DNA of 64,000 bases, from NCBI GenBank assembly GCA_022925895.1, contig JAKSYS010000003.1:186001-250000 (forward strand). Direction: 5' to 3'. The DNA comes from Fragilaria crotonensis. Lineage: Eukaryota; Bacillariophyta; Fragilariophyceae; Fragilariales; Fragilariaceae. The number at the start of each line of letters is the position of its first letter. The stretch's first letter is position 1. The position numbers were made by a program, and so were the translations under genes. Under the pieces are notes generated by a model. The model was not told where the DNA came from, did no database searches, and was given only the letters and a program-made list of their open reading frames with translations. This document shows positions 1 to 11,900 of this stretch, piece after piece.

Positions 1-817
1 GGTGATGCCATAGCTAGCATATCTCTGTAGTAAAATCTTGGTGTTAGCTTGTTGTGTGCCCTTCTCTGTCCACAGCATGCATAGCATCACTTCCAATATG
101 AGGCAATTCACAGTTGTTTGCATCAGGAATTGTGTGAATCTCATCTAGTACTATGCATTCTTGTAGTGGTGTTGAAAATCCTTTGTAAATCTTCAATGGT
201 TCAAACTCTTGTACCCTTGCTCTGTCTGTCCTGCCTTGTAGGCTGCATCAATAGTCGAATGTTCCAAAGTCCATGTCGACCATCCGGAACCCTGGGCCTC
301 GAATGACAAGCAAATGCCACACGAACGTCGATCCTCCTCGATCTGCTGTATGTTACAGTATACTCCAGCGTTGGAGACTGCAGTCGAATCATTACAGTGA
401 GTAATATGCTACGTGTCGTCATACCGTACACAAAGTCGTAAGCTATGGATAGAGTATGATATACTCGAGTACATACATAATACATACAGTACCAGTGTAA
501 CAGTAGTTCTCCAAGTATACATACTACACACTACTACTACCGGTAGTCGTAGGTTGTTTTTTGATTATGCCGTATGCCTGGATGCCTGGTAACTGTACGC
601 CCTGGTATACCGTTAGGTAGTAGACAGTGCACACTACTGATGAACAAGTTGAATTATGAGACGGCCGTTCCACAGCTGAAGGGTCGCCAGCGACTCCGTA
701 TTCAGCACTGTTCGTAGTGAAACGGCGCACACGTCTGACGCCTCCGGAAAAACGAACATTTCGTCGCTTGTCGTTACCCTCCAGGCATTGGGCTTCAATA
801 AGCTCTAGAAGGATATC
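1..817. other. Intergenic, no gene recognised
   Basis: No reading frame here looks like a real gene; the open frames are short and overlap on both strands. From about 330 the DNA is rich in GTAC, TACTAC and CCGGTA words, a flavour shared with most intergenic DNA in this window. The last 100 bp should hold the promoter and 5' leader of the EXS gene that starts at 818, but I see no element I can name. Confidence 0.6.
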
Positions 818-2860
818 ATGGATATCTCGATCTTACTGTCAGTAGGTTCCTTTGCAGTGTCAGAACGAGTTCTGAAACCAAAGGCGTCGGTACTCGTCAT
901 TCTCGGCTGCGTCCTCGTTTATGACTTGACAACCAAGACACACGATGTCTCAGCCTTGCGAGTCTACCGCGGACCTGCTATGCTTGCATTTACATTAATG
1001 ATGGCGGCGTGGTCACTTCGCACCTGGCGACGAAATGGGGTCGCTTGCGATGAGCTGCTATTCCTCCCTGGCACCCCTCATGACCAGGATGGGTTTACAC
1101 TACCAACAACGGGAAACAGCAATGAGGGTGATGCTGCCGCTGGTCCGTCACGAAATTGTGAAGCGACACCCATCGCGATGATGGATACTTCCGATCCGCG
1201 CGAGTTGGAATTGACGACTGTGACCGAAGAACGAGCAGCTCGTGTTCGCCTCACGAGCGTCGATGATGAATGGGATGACGAAGAAGGGGATGGGGACACG
1301 GAAAATCTGTCAAGACTGTATCAACGCTCACCCTCGCGACAGGACGATGTTGTTGAAAGTGAAGCTGTGGATTTGATTGAAGAGCCACAGTCGCGAATTG
1401 AACGATTTCAAGAAAGCCATCCCAATATAGTGCGGATCGGTTCCCTCCTCTTCTTTCGAACGCAGTCGACAACAACTCAAAACGCAACATATGCACCATC
1501 AGGACCGTCTGTCTTTGGGGCTGGACTAGATCTATCTATGCCAATCCTTTTCAATTTCCACCTATTCATTTTGGCGTACAATCACATTGACTCTGATCCA
1601 ACAGCCGAATTTACTGCCAAGATTTTGCCTCTCATTTTTTTGACGGTATTGCTTGTTCGTACCCAAGTTCCGCCCGGAAGACGACGTCGATTTTGGTCTA
1701 TCATACGATATATCTGTATGGCGCCCTTTCATAAGGTTCGATTCCGTGATGCATTTGTTGGCGACGTGCTAACTTCTCATGTTCGACCCTTTCAAGATAT
1801 GCTCTTTGGCATTTCCTATTACGTCACAGTCGTTTATGGCACTGTTGTGGGCTCGTACGGTTTAGCTGAGGCTGGAGAAATCTTGGAACAAAGCTGGGTT
1901 TTGCACAATGTGATTCTACCGTCGTGTGCCATTATGCCGTTGTGGTGGAGGTTTTTGCAAACGTTACGGGAAGCGTACGACAGACAAAAGCGCTGGCCCT
2001 GCTACGGCGACTCCGCCAAGTACTTATCAGCTGCTGTCGTCATCCTATACGGCATGACGCACCAGGAAGGTCGTCGATCCTGGTGGTGGATAATTAGCTT
2101 CATATTGACTGTCTTGTACCAAATCTGGTGGGATACCATGATGGATTGGGAACTCTTCGTCATTGTTCCCCGTCCCGAGACGGAGCAAGCGTCAGATTCT
2201 TGTGACAGTTGCGGCTTCGCCAGAATATCCAGTTTCCGCCCCTCATCCACAATTTTCTTGACACTTCATATGTACTTGACTCAGCCAATAACGGAATTCG
2301 CTCGGAGAGGCTTCTCTTCCATACCTCAGCTTGATCAAGTTCAATTGCGGTCCAAGCGGCTGTACAAAACCGAATCCTTTTACTACCGCTGCTTCATCGT
2401 AAACGCTTTGCTACGATGCCTGTGGATGCTATGTTTTATTCCGGCGTATCGATTAATGTCCATATCGGGAGAAACAGAAAAAGTAACAACTTTTTCATCT
2501 GATGTCGACAGCTACATCGGCGTTCTGGTCGCGATAGCTGAGATCGTTCGTCGAGCTCACTGGGGATTCTTGAAGGTAGAAATGGAGACGATTCGCATGA
2601 TGGAGTACGACGAAAATCATTATCGAGAAGTTAGTGCCGCTGACGAGGAGGCTATGGACGATCAATCCAAGCATAACCATCGTTCGACGTCACTGCCCTT
2701 TTGGCTGGATGCCCCCCAACAGCACCAGGCGTCGTCAACGAAGCCTCGATGGTCGAATCTGATACAATGCAGTGAGAGTTTGCGCGGTAAATTGTTCGTC
2801 ATGGAGTTGTCGCTTTGGGTTGTTGCTTTTGTTGGACTTGGATATTGGGCAACATACTGA
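818..2860 (+). CDS. EXS-domain multipass membrane protein (ERD1/XPR1/SYG1-like)
   Basis: A single-exon 680-residue protein. Hydrophobic segments lie near residues 5-30 and 50-70, followed by an acidic, probably disordered stretch (about 85-195) and then many membrane segments from about 235 to the end. The EXS signature is visible: FRDAFVGDVLTSHVRPF near 307-325, WWRFLQTLREAYD near 370, YQIWWDTMMDWEL near 430-442, and an RRAHWGFLKVEMETIR segment near 577-592. EXS proteins include the phosphate exporter XPR1, yeast SYG1 and Golgi ERD1. No N-terminal SPX domain is seen, so the layout is closer to ERD1, suggesting a Golgi or endomembrane phosphate-handling role (inference). The ATG at 818 follows a region without open frame. 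The gene is convergent with the CoA-transferase gene, with 68 bp between their stops. Family call fairly sure; substrate unknown. Confidence 0.8.
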   Translation: MDISILLSVGSFAVSERVLKPKASVLVILGCVLVYDLTTKTHDVSALRVYRGPAMLAFTLMMAAWSLRTWRRNGVACDELLFLPGTPHDQDGFTLPTTGNSNEGDAAAGPSRNCEATPIAMMDTSDPRELELTTVTEERAARVRLTSVDDEWDDEEGDGDTENLSRLYQRSPSRQDDVVESEAVDLIEEPQSRIERFQESHPNIVRIGSLLFFRTQSTTTQNATYAPSGPSVFGAGLDLSMPILFNFHLFILAYNHIDSDPTAEFTAKILPLIFLTVLLVRTQVPPGRRRRFWSIIRYICMAPFHKVRFRDAFVGDVLTSHVRPFQDMLFGISYYVTVVYGTVVGSYGLAEAGEILEQSWVLHNVILPSCAIMPLWWRFLQTLREAYDRQKRWPCYGDSAKYLSAAVVILYGMTHQEGRRSWWWIISFILTVLYQIWWDTMMDWELFVIVPRPETEQASDSCDSCGFARISSFRPSSTIFLTLHMYLTQPITEFARRGFSSIPQLDQVQLRSKRLYKTESFYYRCFIVNALLRCLWMLCFIPAYRLMSISGETEKVTTFSSDVDSYIGVLVAIAEIVRRAHWGFLKVEMETIRMMEYDENHYREVSAADEEAMDDQSKHNHRSTSLPFWLDAPQQHQASSTKPRWSNLIQCSESLRGKLFVMELSLWVVAFVGLGYWATY

Positions 2861-2928
2861 CATTTGCGATCACTACGGGGGGTGCTTTTTGATTTAAAGA
2901 AGATGTGACATCAACGATGCATACGCAT

Positions 2929-5326
2929 TTATGCATTGCTCTTGAGTATGTTTAGGAGAGCTTCCCCGAATGCCTTGCTGTCCAACTCCACAGAAGTCAT
3001 GCCACCGCAGTATGTCGTGACGATGGTGTTCATTTGGTTGGGAGTCAAGTGGATGTGGAAGCCATTCCTCGTACCCGCAGCTCCTCAACGGACACTGTTG
3101 AATTTCCGTCCGCGTCGTAGCGCTTGAATAGGCAATCAATATCCCAGTCATCGATGCTAAGCTGTTTGCCTAGTTTGGCACGCTTGAAGGCTTTTCCAGC
3201 AAATCTCATCACGCTCTTGTAGTACTTTGCACCGAGCACTGCAAGTGCAGCAGACAAACTGTCTTCCAAGTCCTTGCGAATGTCAAACCCATCATAGTTT
3301 ACTACCATATCGACCGGTCCCTTTGCTTCTACCAACGGATCAAGGATGTACCCTAAGCTATCTGTAAACCAGCGAATGTCATCCTCACTGTCAATAGTGA
3401 TACCAAAAAGCTCGAGGAATACAGTGTGGTCATCCTTGTAAGGCTATGGTCGAGGGAGCCGAAGAGGTCAGCTCGCATGTCCATCCTTTCTGGCATGAAG
3501 ATTCTGCGATCCATCGTTTTCAGATTCTTGCTCACCACAGGTTGAAAGTCCACCTGGTCGAGGATGTCCTTCTGAAGGTCCATACCGGGAGCAATTTCAA
3601 TAACCTCAAGAACGTCGTGCGTTGCTGAAGGTCGAAAGACGGCCCTCTCTGTGATATAAAAGACAGTTTGACCTCGCCGAACAGCTTCGTCGCCACTAAA
3701 CGTCTTCTCAAAGACTTCCGATACGAACTTCTTCACCTCTCCTTCTGCCGCAACCTTCAAGGTTCCATCGCCAGGGATATCGAGTTGTAACCCCTTCGTT
3801 GTAAATGGAGTCATGAAGTAGATGTTCTTGGTAGACTGTGAGATGTCGATGAATCCTCCCGGTCCAGTTAGGCGCCCTTTGCTCATCCTGGACACGTTGA
3901 CATCGCCACTTTTTGATACTTGTGCAGCACCTAGAAAGCTCATATCAAGCCCGCCACCATCATAAAAGTCAAATATTTGATTCATTTCAACTAAAGCGTC
4001 CGCATTGTAAGAGGGTCCGAAATTATGCCCGGATGCAGGAATACCCCCGAAGGTTCCTGGCTCCGTTGACAAGGTGATGTAAGCGAGCATTCCCTCCTCT
4101 GCCGCAACTGCTGCGACTCCTTCTGGAAATCCTATGCCTAGGTTGACAACAGTATTGGGCTTGAGTCCGAAAGAAGCACGGCGAGCAATGACTTTACGAA
4201 TATCAAGTTTCATCGTCGCTATCTGATCTTGGGGAGTACGAAACTCCCCCGTCAGCACCGGATTATTTGTATCCACGTAGCTCATTGGGTGGTGTGTGTC
4301 GTGATCGTCGCCATCCACGACCACAACACAATCGACTAGTGATCCAGGGATCGCGATGGTTCGTGAAGGCAACGAACAGTTTGCTGCAACTCGCTTGACT
4401 TGCGCGATCACGATGCCACCAGAGTTGCGCGCCGCAGCTGCTGTAATCATTTGGTCGCACTTGAGTGACTCATGTTCAATGGATATGTTTCCTTGGGCAT
4501 CGGCAGTCGTTCCCCGAATGATTGCGACATCCACCGGAAGCGCTTTGTATACGAGAAAACTCTGGCCGTCGAGTGTGACCTTTGTGACAAGTTGTTTGTG
4601 AAAAGGACTCGCTTTGGCTGATTCATTTGCAGCCCCACCAGAGAAATCTGGGTCTACGTAAGTGCCGAGGCCAATAGTTGTGATATGCCCGGGGGAATGC
4701 GTTGATTGAGCTCGAAGCATCCTCGAGACCGACCCCATTGGCAGAGTCCAGGCTTCTGTGATTTCGTCAAGAGCCAACCGGGCCACCATTGGCGTCGAAC
4801 TATAGAGGGAGCCGATGGTGCGGCGAAGCATCGGAGGTGCGCTGCTGCCTTCAGGTGGCAGTTGGGCTAGGTGGTTTTGACCCTTTTTGTCGTAGTCACC
4901 AGGCCCACCGCCAAATAACAGAGTGAGATTGTTGGGAGTGGTACTTTCCGTGTATCTTTCGGCAATTGCTTTGAGGACAGCTTCAGGTGCCCCCTGACAA
5001 ACGAAACCAGAGACGCAGATAGTGTCACCATTGTTGATGAGGGACACAGCGTCAGAGGCACTGATAATCTTCTGTCGAATTCTCTGGGGAATTTCAAGTT
5101 TGTTGTGCCTTGGCTTGTCGTCATCATCGAGGCCTGACATGCTCGATTGATGTCTTTGGCTCAGTGGGGAAAATGTTACACGCCGTTCACAACAGCTCGA
5201 CATCAAACCGACGCCCTCGACTTGGCAAACCATTCTTAAGCTGGGAAGTCTGAATGCATGCCGTCGAGTTGCTACTCGAAGCAGTGTGTTACTTCCAAGC
5301 ATCGTTCGGCTCATGTTTCGCCACAT
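2929..5326 (-). CDS. Mitochondrial-type acetate/propionate CoA-transferase (family I) with a C-terminal EF-hand-like tail; two reading-frame breaks
   Basis: The long frame 5326-3353 encodes a CoA-transferase of the acyl-CoA:acetate/propionate type. Residues 1-65 are rich in Arg and Ser and low in acid, consistent with a mitochondrial presequence. The N-terminal CoA-transferase half starts near 85 (INNGDTICVSGFVCQGAP); the second half carries STEPGTFGGIPASG with the presumed catalytic Glu at 422. The family's usual C-terminal part (VVNYDGF, YYKSVMRFAGKAF) is in another frame at 3335 and below, so one base is missing or misread near 3440 (a -1 change). That frame continues into an EF-hand loop, DADGNSTVSVEEL, then a second -1 change near 3085 leads into FHIHLTPNQMNTIV and a stop at 2931-2929. 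Either the assembly has indels or the gene is recently damaged. A bacterial-type enzyme with an EF-hand pair would be unusual. Enzyme call sure; tail likely. Confidence 0.8.
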
Positions 5327-5875
5327 TTTTGTGAGCGATTTTTGTTAAAAGCGTAGTCCAATTATCACTCTACCGGTAGTACTCTACTGCGTGCTACTTG
5401 TACTACGTGCAAAGTATAAGCCTAGTAGTCGGAGTTCTCATTGTCAGCTGAGCATGAGTATGACATACATAGAGCCATTTGCTGCGGTATACCCGAGTAC
5501 TCGTATGTCATACTTGAACGAGGTAGTTCAGGCGTTCACAGCCAGCATGTGATACTCAAGTTGTATGTCTCTACTCGGAGTACTATTCAGTAATAAACAT
5601 GTACTTGGAGTATATTTGGTATTCATACGAGTTCGCCATGGGGGGCATTCGAAGAAAACCAGAACACCGATTCGTGTGCAGCTTCCAAATCAATTACAGC
5701 CCGAATGTGTATGTCATAGTCATAGCCAACAGAACTTTAGAGTATTTGAACTTCTGAGTTCCACGATGAGATTTCGTGCTGGTGCTCGTCACAATTGCAC
5801 TCCTTACAGAGTGACTCACCCCAACGTTCGCCTTACTATTAATCCCCTCAACCACCATTGAAAACAACCTTGCAA
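5327..5875. other. Intergenic, upstream of the CoA-transferase gene
   Basis: This 549-bp gap separates two minus-strand genes. It is rich in GTAC and CTACTACG words and contains no convincing coding frame. The CoA-transferase promoter should lie in its low-numbered part. Nothing else is recognised. Confidence 0.5.
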
Positions 5876-7280
5876 TCATCTGGGTAAAGAACTAACTAAC
5901 CACACACTGATGTGTCGAGCCGCGAACTCCTTAACTTGACTAGCAACAAGATCATGCCAAAACAATTTCAATTTGGGGTCCTCTTCTAATATGGCAATGT
6001 TACCGATGAGGGGCTGTCGGTAATTCACCCCCGAGCTGTACTTCCACATGCACTTCTTAAGGATCGCCATGAGGTGGTCCTTTGACCCAACCTTCAAGAC
6101 ACCATCTTGCATGAGCCGATCAATACATGTGGAGGCAAAAATCTCGTCGCTTGTTAGTTGATCCAAAACACTAGAACAGTGAAAGTCCACTCCTTCGACA
6201 CACACATCCTGAAGCTGCAGCATGGACAAACTCTCGTTCAACATTGAGGAAATGTGATGTTTCCTCTGAGGCCTCATTTTGGAGTGAATCCAGCCGAGAA
6301 GATCAATCCACTGTGTTGGGGCCGATTCTCCCGGTCGTTTGCGTATCTCTGAAGGTATTGTATCCGTTTGAAAACGATTGCTCAATGTTTTGTGGTATTG
6401 GCGCAGCATATCCATATCGCATGCCATTCCTCCATAGCTAACACGCATCGCCATGCTATTCAACATCGCCACGCAAGTCGAGTTTTCAGAGGCCGTAACG
6501 CAATCATTGACGGCTGTCGCACCGAGGCAATCACTCCATGGACAAGTGGATGACTCATAAACAACTTGCAACACTCGAGACAGGAGCCCCAACGGTATCT
6601 TGTAGTGTTTAGATTCTGCAGCCATGAGCCAGCATATTAACGGAAAATCAGGGTGGAGCATCGAGTCTTCCAACAAAATAATTGGAATCCGTCGCAACAG
6701 CGGCCCCGCCGCCTTGTCCAAAAGTTCCATCGTAACACGAACAGCAGGAAGTGGTTGTCGGCGCCGTACCGACTTCTGGAGAATTGATTTGAGAACTGGA
6801 ACCGATAGTCGAGAGTGCTGCTTCACGAGTCGCACCGGCGATTGCTGTTCCGGTATGGAGGTGCTAAGGGTCAGTAGGGTCTTAGTGCCATCGCAGTTTT
6901 TGAGTTGAACTGTTGACGACCATACAACCGTTTCTTCTGGTGAAAAATTAACGTTCATATTCGACCACGACAGGCTGAGCGCTTCCACTACTGATCTTCT
7001 TGGATTGTTTCATCATGTGTACGAAGGCATTAGAATCGTGAAATGGACGCACGTCTCCAGAACCATTTATTGGACCATTTTCACAGCTCACCTGGGGTGG
7101 TGGAACTGGATCGGGCTTTCTTTCGCTGGCATCGCCGCTGATACAGATGTCTAAGTGCGAATTGATAACATGTTCAAGCACATTTTTTTTGCAGGTTGGA
7201 CATTCGACGAAGCGGCGCCTCTTCGTCTTGCAACTGGAGTCCAACATTAATTGGAAACCATTCCTTTTCTTCGCTGACAT
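5876..7280 (-). CDS. Protein with an N-terminal UBZ4/Rad18-type zinc finger, otherwise unrecognised
   Basis: The likely start is the ATG at 7280 (MSAKKRNG), because upstream residues look like untranslated sequence read through. Residues 27-46 fit the UBZ4 spacing exactly: C27-x2-C30-x11-H42-x3-C46. UBZ4 fingers bind ubiquitin and occur in DNA-damage proteins such as Rad18. The rest, about 370 residues, is read in a second frame beginning near 6988. It includes the striking segment RIPIILLEDSMLHPDFPLI followed by CWLMAAESKHYKIPLGLL, which looks like a folded conserved core I cannot name. The two frames overlap at 6948-6988 and differ by +1. No intron of normal size fits, so this is an indel in the gene or assembly, as in the neighbouring CoA-transferase gene. 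A DNA-repair or replication role is inference from the finger only. Confidence 0.6.
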
Positions 7281-8047
7281 GGTGTTTTCGTCATTAGGGT
7301 AATGCCTGTGAGTCGTTGTTACTTTTCCTCCTACTGTGTATGGTATATGCATACATGCATACACGCTGTTCTCGGAGAGTGCAGTTTCATATATTTGCTG
7401 CGGCATTTTCTTTGTGCGTGCATTTTGTGGTCAACCCATCCGGTCTAGAGTGGCCTGAATATGAGGGTATGATGAATTGACTCTACGGTATTTGTAGTAT
7501 CATAGTGATTCATGAGTCGTCTAACGCCCCATGGTATGATATCTGCACACACATTCCACCACACTAAAATAAGTTGGACGTTAAATGCACCGCCGACTGC
7601 ATGCTTTTTTGGATAGTGGGCATTGTGGATTGTGGTGTATCGTTAACAACTTTGTTTATATTCCAAAAATGGAAAACACCTGTTATCTGCTACGGAGTAC
7701 GGAGTATATAATGTACCCCCCGCCCCAACGACAAAATAATAGCACGATAACTTTTAACTTTTAATATATATCAATAACCCCTGTTACCTTTTTCAATACC
7801 ACCTTTTATCTTTTACACACTTAGCAATAACACCTGATACAATTTGCAAAAACACAATTACACCTGTTTAAATGGTGCCAATTTCAACTCCACACAAATT
7901 ATCATACCCCATACCCCATAGGGTACGATGTACAACATCAATCTTTTTTGACAACACAATCTCGTCAGCCACTCATCATCATCAACAGCATCACCCTCTC
8001 CCTTCCCTTCTTCTTGACAGTCCCTGTCACTGATTTCTTGTCGCATT

Positions 8048-8340
8048 ATGCCACCAAAGAAGAAGCCAAGAAAAGCTGTTGAGAAAAACTCTTTTCCAGG
8101 GACCCAAGGTTCACTTTTGCTCTCTCGGAACATGCAGAAGATGTGCAGGCACTGCGTGAGAATAAGTATTTTAGTACAAACCTATTGCTGGACTACTTGA
8201 TCCATAGAGGAGATCCATCTCCCACACCACCATTGCTTCCCTCTCAGGATGAAGATATTTCCATACCACCATTGTACATTTGTGGATTAGCTACGACCTC
8301 CAATGCGCCGGTTCCCGTGCATCGGGTTTTTCCACACTAA
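8048..8340 (+). pseudogene. Decayed gene fragment, possibly Ulp1-like cysteine protease start
   Basis: An ATG at 8048 begins a basic peptide, MPPKKKPRKAVEKN, which leads in a shifted frame (from about 8098) into a sequence containing LRENKYFSTNLLLDYLIH and then a proline/acid-rich stretch to the stop at 8340. The Leu-x(5)-hydrophobic-x(2)-Asn-Leu-hydrophobic spacing resembles the start of Ulp1/SENP SUMO-protease domains, which diatom DNA transposons sometimes carry. The catalytic His, Asp and Cys motifs were not found downstream. The identification is weak; that it is a broken gene piece is more certain than its family. Confidence 0.3.
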
Positions 8341-10768
8341 AGTTTTCCTTGTCGCGAAGCCCTTGGTACAAAATGTACAGAGACCAAATATCGACGTCCG
8401 TCCCTAGTTTTCGAGCTACCTCCTACCGAGCTCCGATGTGTTGAGGAGGGTTCCGAACTGCGTCTATATTGATCCTCTATGGTCAAACTCAAGTTTAAGC
8501 ATAAATTATACATGGTCCAATCTATACCTGAGTATCAGAGGGTGCCCTGTGACACTAGCATCACATCGCTCAGGAGACCAAGCAAGAGTCTACAGAGCAA
8601 TCGCCATCTCTGCCGATTGCCAAAGAAACGTCGATATTTCGCAAGTGCAATGACGCCACCGTATCCCCTTCAATATTGCCCTTGCCAAGTCTCTCTATCC
8701 ACTCAGCGAATCAAACCTCCTTTAATTTCATCCACACTTTCAGCAACGGTAAAATCCTGATGACGATCATAGGATGTGTCAGACACTTCTTGTCACCACC
8801 GAGAGATGACCTGCTGACCACCGCGTCGCTCGGTTTCAAAACATCCGCCGAGGTCCCTTCCATGGCACAAAACTTAACGGAACTGATCTCTTCAATTGCT
8901 GCGTGATGCGACTTTGTCGCTTCCGACCGTCAAAGCACCAAATGACAACCATCCCTCTTGGCGGATATGCAGCCTGAGAAGGGCTCTCTGGCTATGAGAT
9001 CTACTAGTGGAAAACCTTGAAAGGAGGTCGCGTTAACGCATGTTGTTGACCAAGTATGATGGAAGCACTTGACAAAAGGCTGAGCATTGAATTGTTCTTA
9101 TACAATGCCATGGAATCAACAATTTCTTGACCGTCACCACAGCCGGAACTCAACCTTTCATTGTTATCGTGTTCACACCAACAATGTGTCAATTGCAGAC
9201 CTTTCTTAGGCACCTTGCGAGGAAGGTAACAATGATTCAGACAAATAGGCAGCATTTATTGATCACTCCTTGATTGGACTTGAGCACATTTTTTCATACC
9301 CTAGTAGTAGCGTAGTACTGGAGATTTGTTTACATCGAAGGCATTCAACAAAAACCTTGTATGTCACCAGTCCTTCTATCAGTTTGATCCAACACAAGCA
9401 GCCATCCCTTCGTGATTGTGGCTGCTTCAAGGTGCCCCTGGCTGTACCATTGTTCTTGGATCTTTATTGACAGCCTCATATTTATATCATTGCCAAACAA
9501 TCAATTTTGAGTTCAAACCACAATCTGTTATGATCTGAGTAGAAACTTGAATATGGTCGTGATCAAAGGGCACTGACTGGAACCGTCCTTCGTTGATTTT
9601 TCAGAGAATTCAGCAATGAGAACCTTGTCCTCATTTGGCAACATTCCGACAGGACAGAGCTGCACTTCCCTTGATCAGCCACTGCGACCACAACTCAGAG
9701 TATCTTCCCTGTTTGTCGGGGTTGCGCTTAGTATGCATCCGGTCATCTCCGGCAACGCGCCTTGCCTCTATAACCTGATACCGGCTTCAAGAGATCCAAC
9801 ATGGCGTGTGTAGCGGCTCGGTACGTCAGCAAACGGCGGTGGAATGGGTGCCATGGTCACTCAAGTTGCAACAACGGCGGCGAGTGACAATTATCAACTA
9901 TAGGCAAAATGGGTAGTACGTACAAATAGTACTAGGAGCTACCGTTGCAACTATTCAAAAAACATGGCGCAGACCTTCCTTTACACCGTGCACGGAAACC
10001 GCCGCATTGGAGCTGCTGGTACAACTTTCTTCATTGAGAAGACAAATTCACTACTGCAACTCAAATCAACGTCACAGAAGACCCTTGAAATCATTTGAAC
10101 AAGCCTGAAGAGCTACAAAGCCACCACCCTTGCCAGGGGGATAAAAGCTTGTTGTGCCAATGGTTCATAAGTCACATTTCTTTGTCATTGTGATGGAATT
10201 GACTGGAAAGCATGGTTGTGAGTTCTACAATGCACCGATGGTATTGACTGTTGACAAAGGGATACACTTCTGCTTGAAACGTGAAATAGGGAACTCAAAT
10301 CTTACATGAGAAAATACATGTGCCTTGTTTGAAAACTTCTGTACAACGAAATGTTCATGGTATTGACTAACAATTATGTATAACTTGGTACAATCAAGAA
10401 TAAATTTTAACAAATTGCAACAGCATGGCACATAATTGTAGCAAACTGTAAAAGGTATGTATTGGTGAAAGAGCCGCAATTCTAAGATGTAGTTAAATCA
10501 TATCGACGTAGTGGATGATGAATCAATCACGTTATACATCATCTGAATGGCATCGTTTTCCGTGTATTGATCCAACGTATTTGTGCATGAAATATATTTC
10601 AGATGTTACGTTTTCTTATGCACTTGGCCAAAATGCCAACCTCCTGACCTGCGCGATTCACTGCAGATGATTCTTTCGCTGATTTTAAAAAGTAAATGGA
10701 AATCCTGCAACGATAGAATAGTCAATCCGGATATTTTGATATTCATCAGGAAGGCCAGCTCAGTGTGT

Positions 10769-10840
10769 GAATTTTCGTTTGCACTGAGAAATCCTGGGTC
10801 GGTCGAATTTTCGTTTGCTCTGAGAAATCCTGGGTCGAAC
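10769..10840. repeat. 36-bp tandem duplication
   Basis: Two adjacent 36-bp units, 10769-10804 and 10805-10840, differ at only a few positions. Each begins GAATTTTCGTTTGC and contains GAAATCCTGGGTCG. It looks like a local duplication in non-coding DNA. Confidence 0.9.
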
Positions 10841-11900
10841 CTGACAGTGTGATTTACAATCGAAACGAAATATGGAGAATGAGTTGTCCGTTGTCCCACC
10901 AGGACAGTGGTACAATACTCAGCAGACGAAAAGATTGACATGCACGTGCAGGATGAATTCGGCATATCGCGATATTTTGTGTATGTCTAACATTTTCTAA
11001 CTCATTTAGTGGACCCATGAATGTTGTCAATACTCCGCCAATATCATAGAGTCAGAAAAGAAAGAAATTTCTGCATGGTGCCTGGTACAGAAAGTTGCGT
11101 TGAAACTAGTATCAACGACCTGTAAAATGTCTGGGTATCGCTCCTGGAAGACATACTGTACGACAGATGTTTGCTGACAACGAAAACACTGGCTAAATTT
11201 CTCGCTTACATTATGTGCCTTGTTGTATGTCGTGATCTCTGTAAAAGTGTACTTGAACCTTGAATCAGGGACTCCTTGTGGAACTGCATAGGAGCGATTC
11301 GATTCTACACACGCACGCAAGGCAGACTCCGATTGATGTCCTGATGTTGTCCACGATGGTCATGTGAGCGATCTGATGGGGAAATGGTCCTCAATTCAAA
11401 ATGCCACGCTGAAACTATGTCATATGAGGATTCGAGTATCACGCACCGGTACCAGTTAAAAATGGCTTTGAGCCCTTAAAAAAAATTGAGCCACTAAATA
11501 GTGTAATTTTCACGACGTCTACAAAAAAGGTACTCAATATCTTTTTATTTCCTGCAACACATACGGCAATGATGTTCCTTGCCATGTGGAGCGACGTTCC
11601 TTTGCTGTGCAAAACAGGCATTTTGGAAGCCGGGGTTTCGCTAAACGCACTGGACGATGGCACCTCCGAGATTTTGCACATCTCAAATTTTCCACCATTG
11701 AGCCGGGCCACCAATTTAATGTAGACATACCACGCAGTATTTTTTTTAATGCTTGCGAGAAATATAGATAACAGCTTAACTGTAGTCATCGCGCCATAAC
11801 CATGACATGATTCTATACAGTATGCAGTATTGCATTGGCATGGTACCTCGTGGTGATCCAAAATCCTCTCTTCACAATTTGTCACGGCGCGATCGCTATC

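Larger units (their letters stand above)
7281..11449. other. Degenerate gene-poor region
   Basis: About 4.2 kb with only short, mutually overlapping frames. From about 7650 it becomes AT-rich and from 7850 to about 11000 it has the texture of old transposon DNA, with peptide-like stretches in shifting frames. Only one piece (8048-8340) is suggestive enough to list separately, and a 36-bp tandem duplication sits at 10769-10840. Examples of weakly coding-like text that I could not assign occur around 9040-9240 and 10160-10320 (+). Confidence 0.5.
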
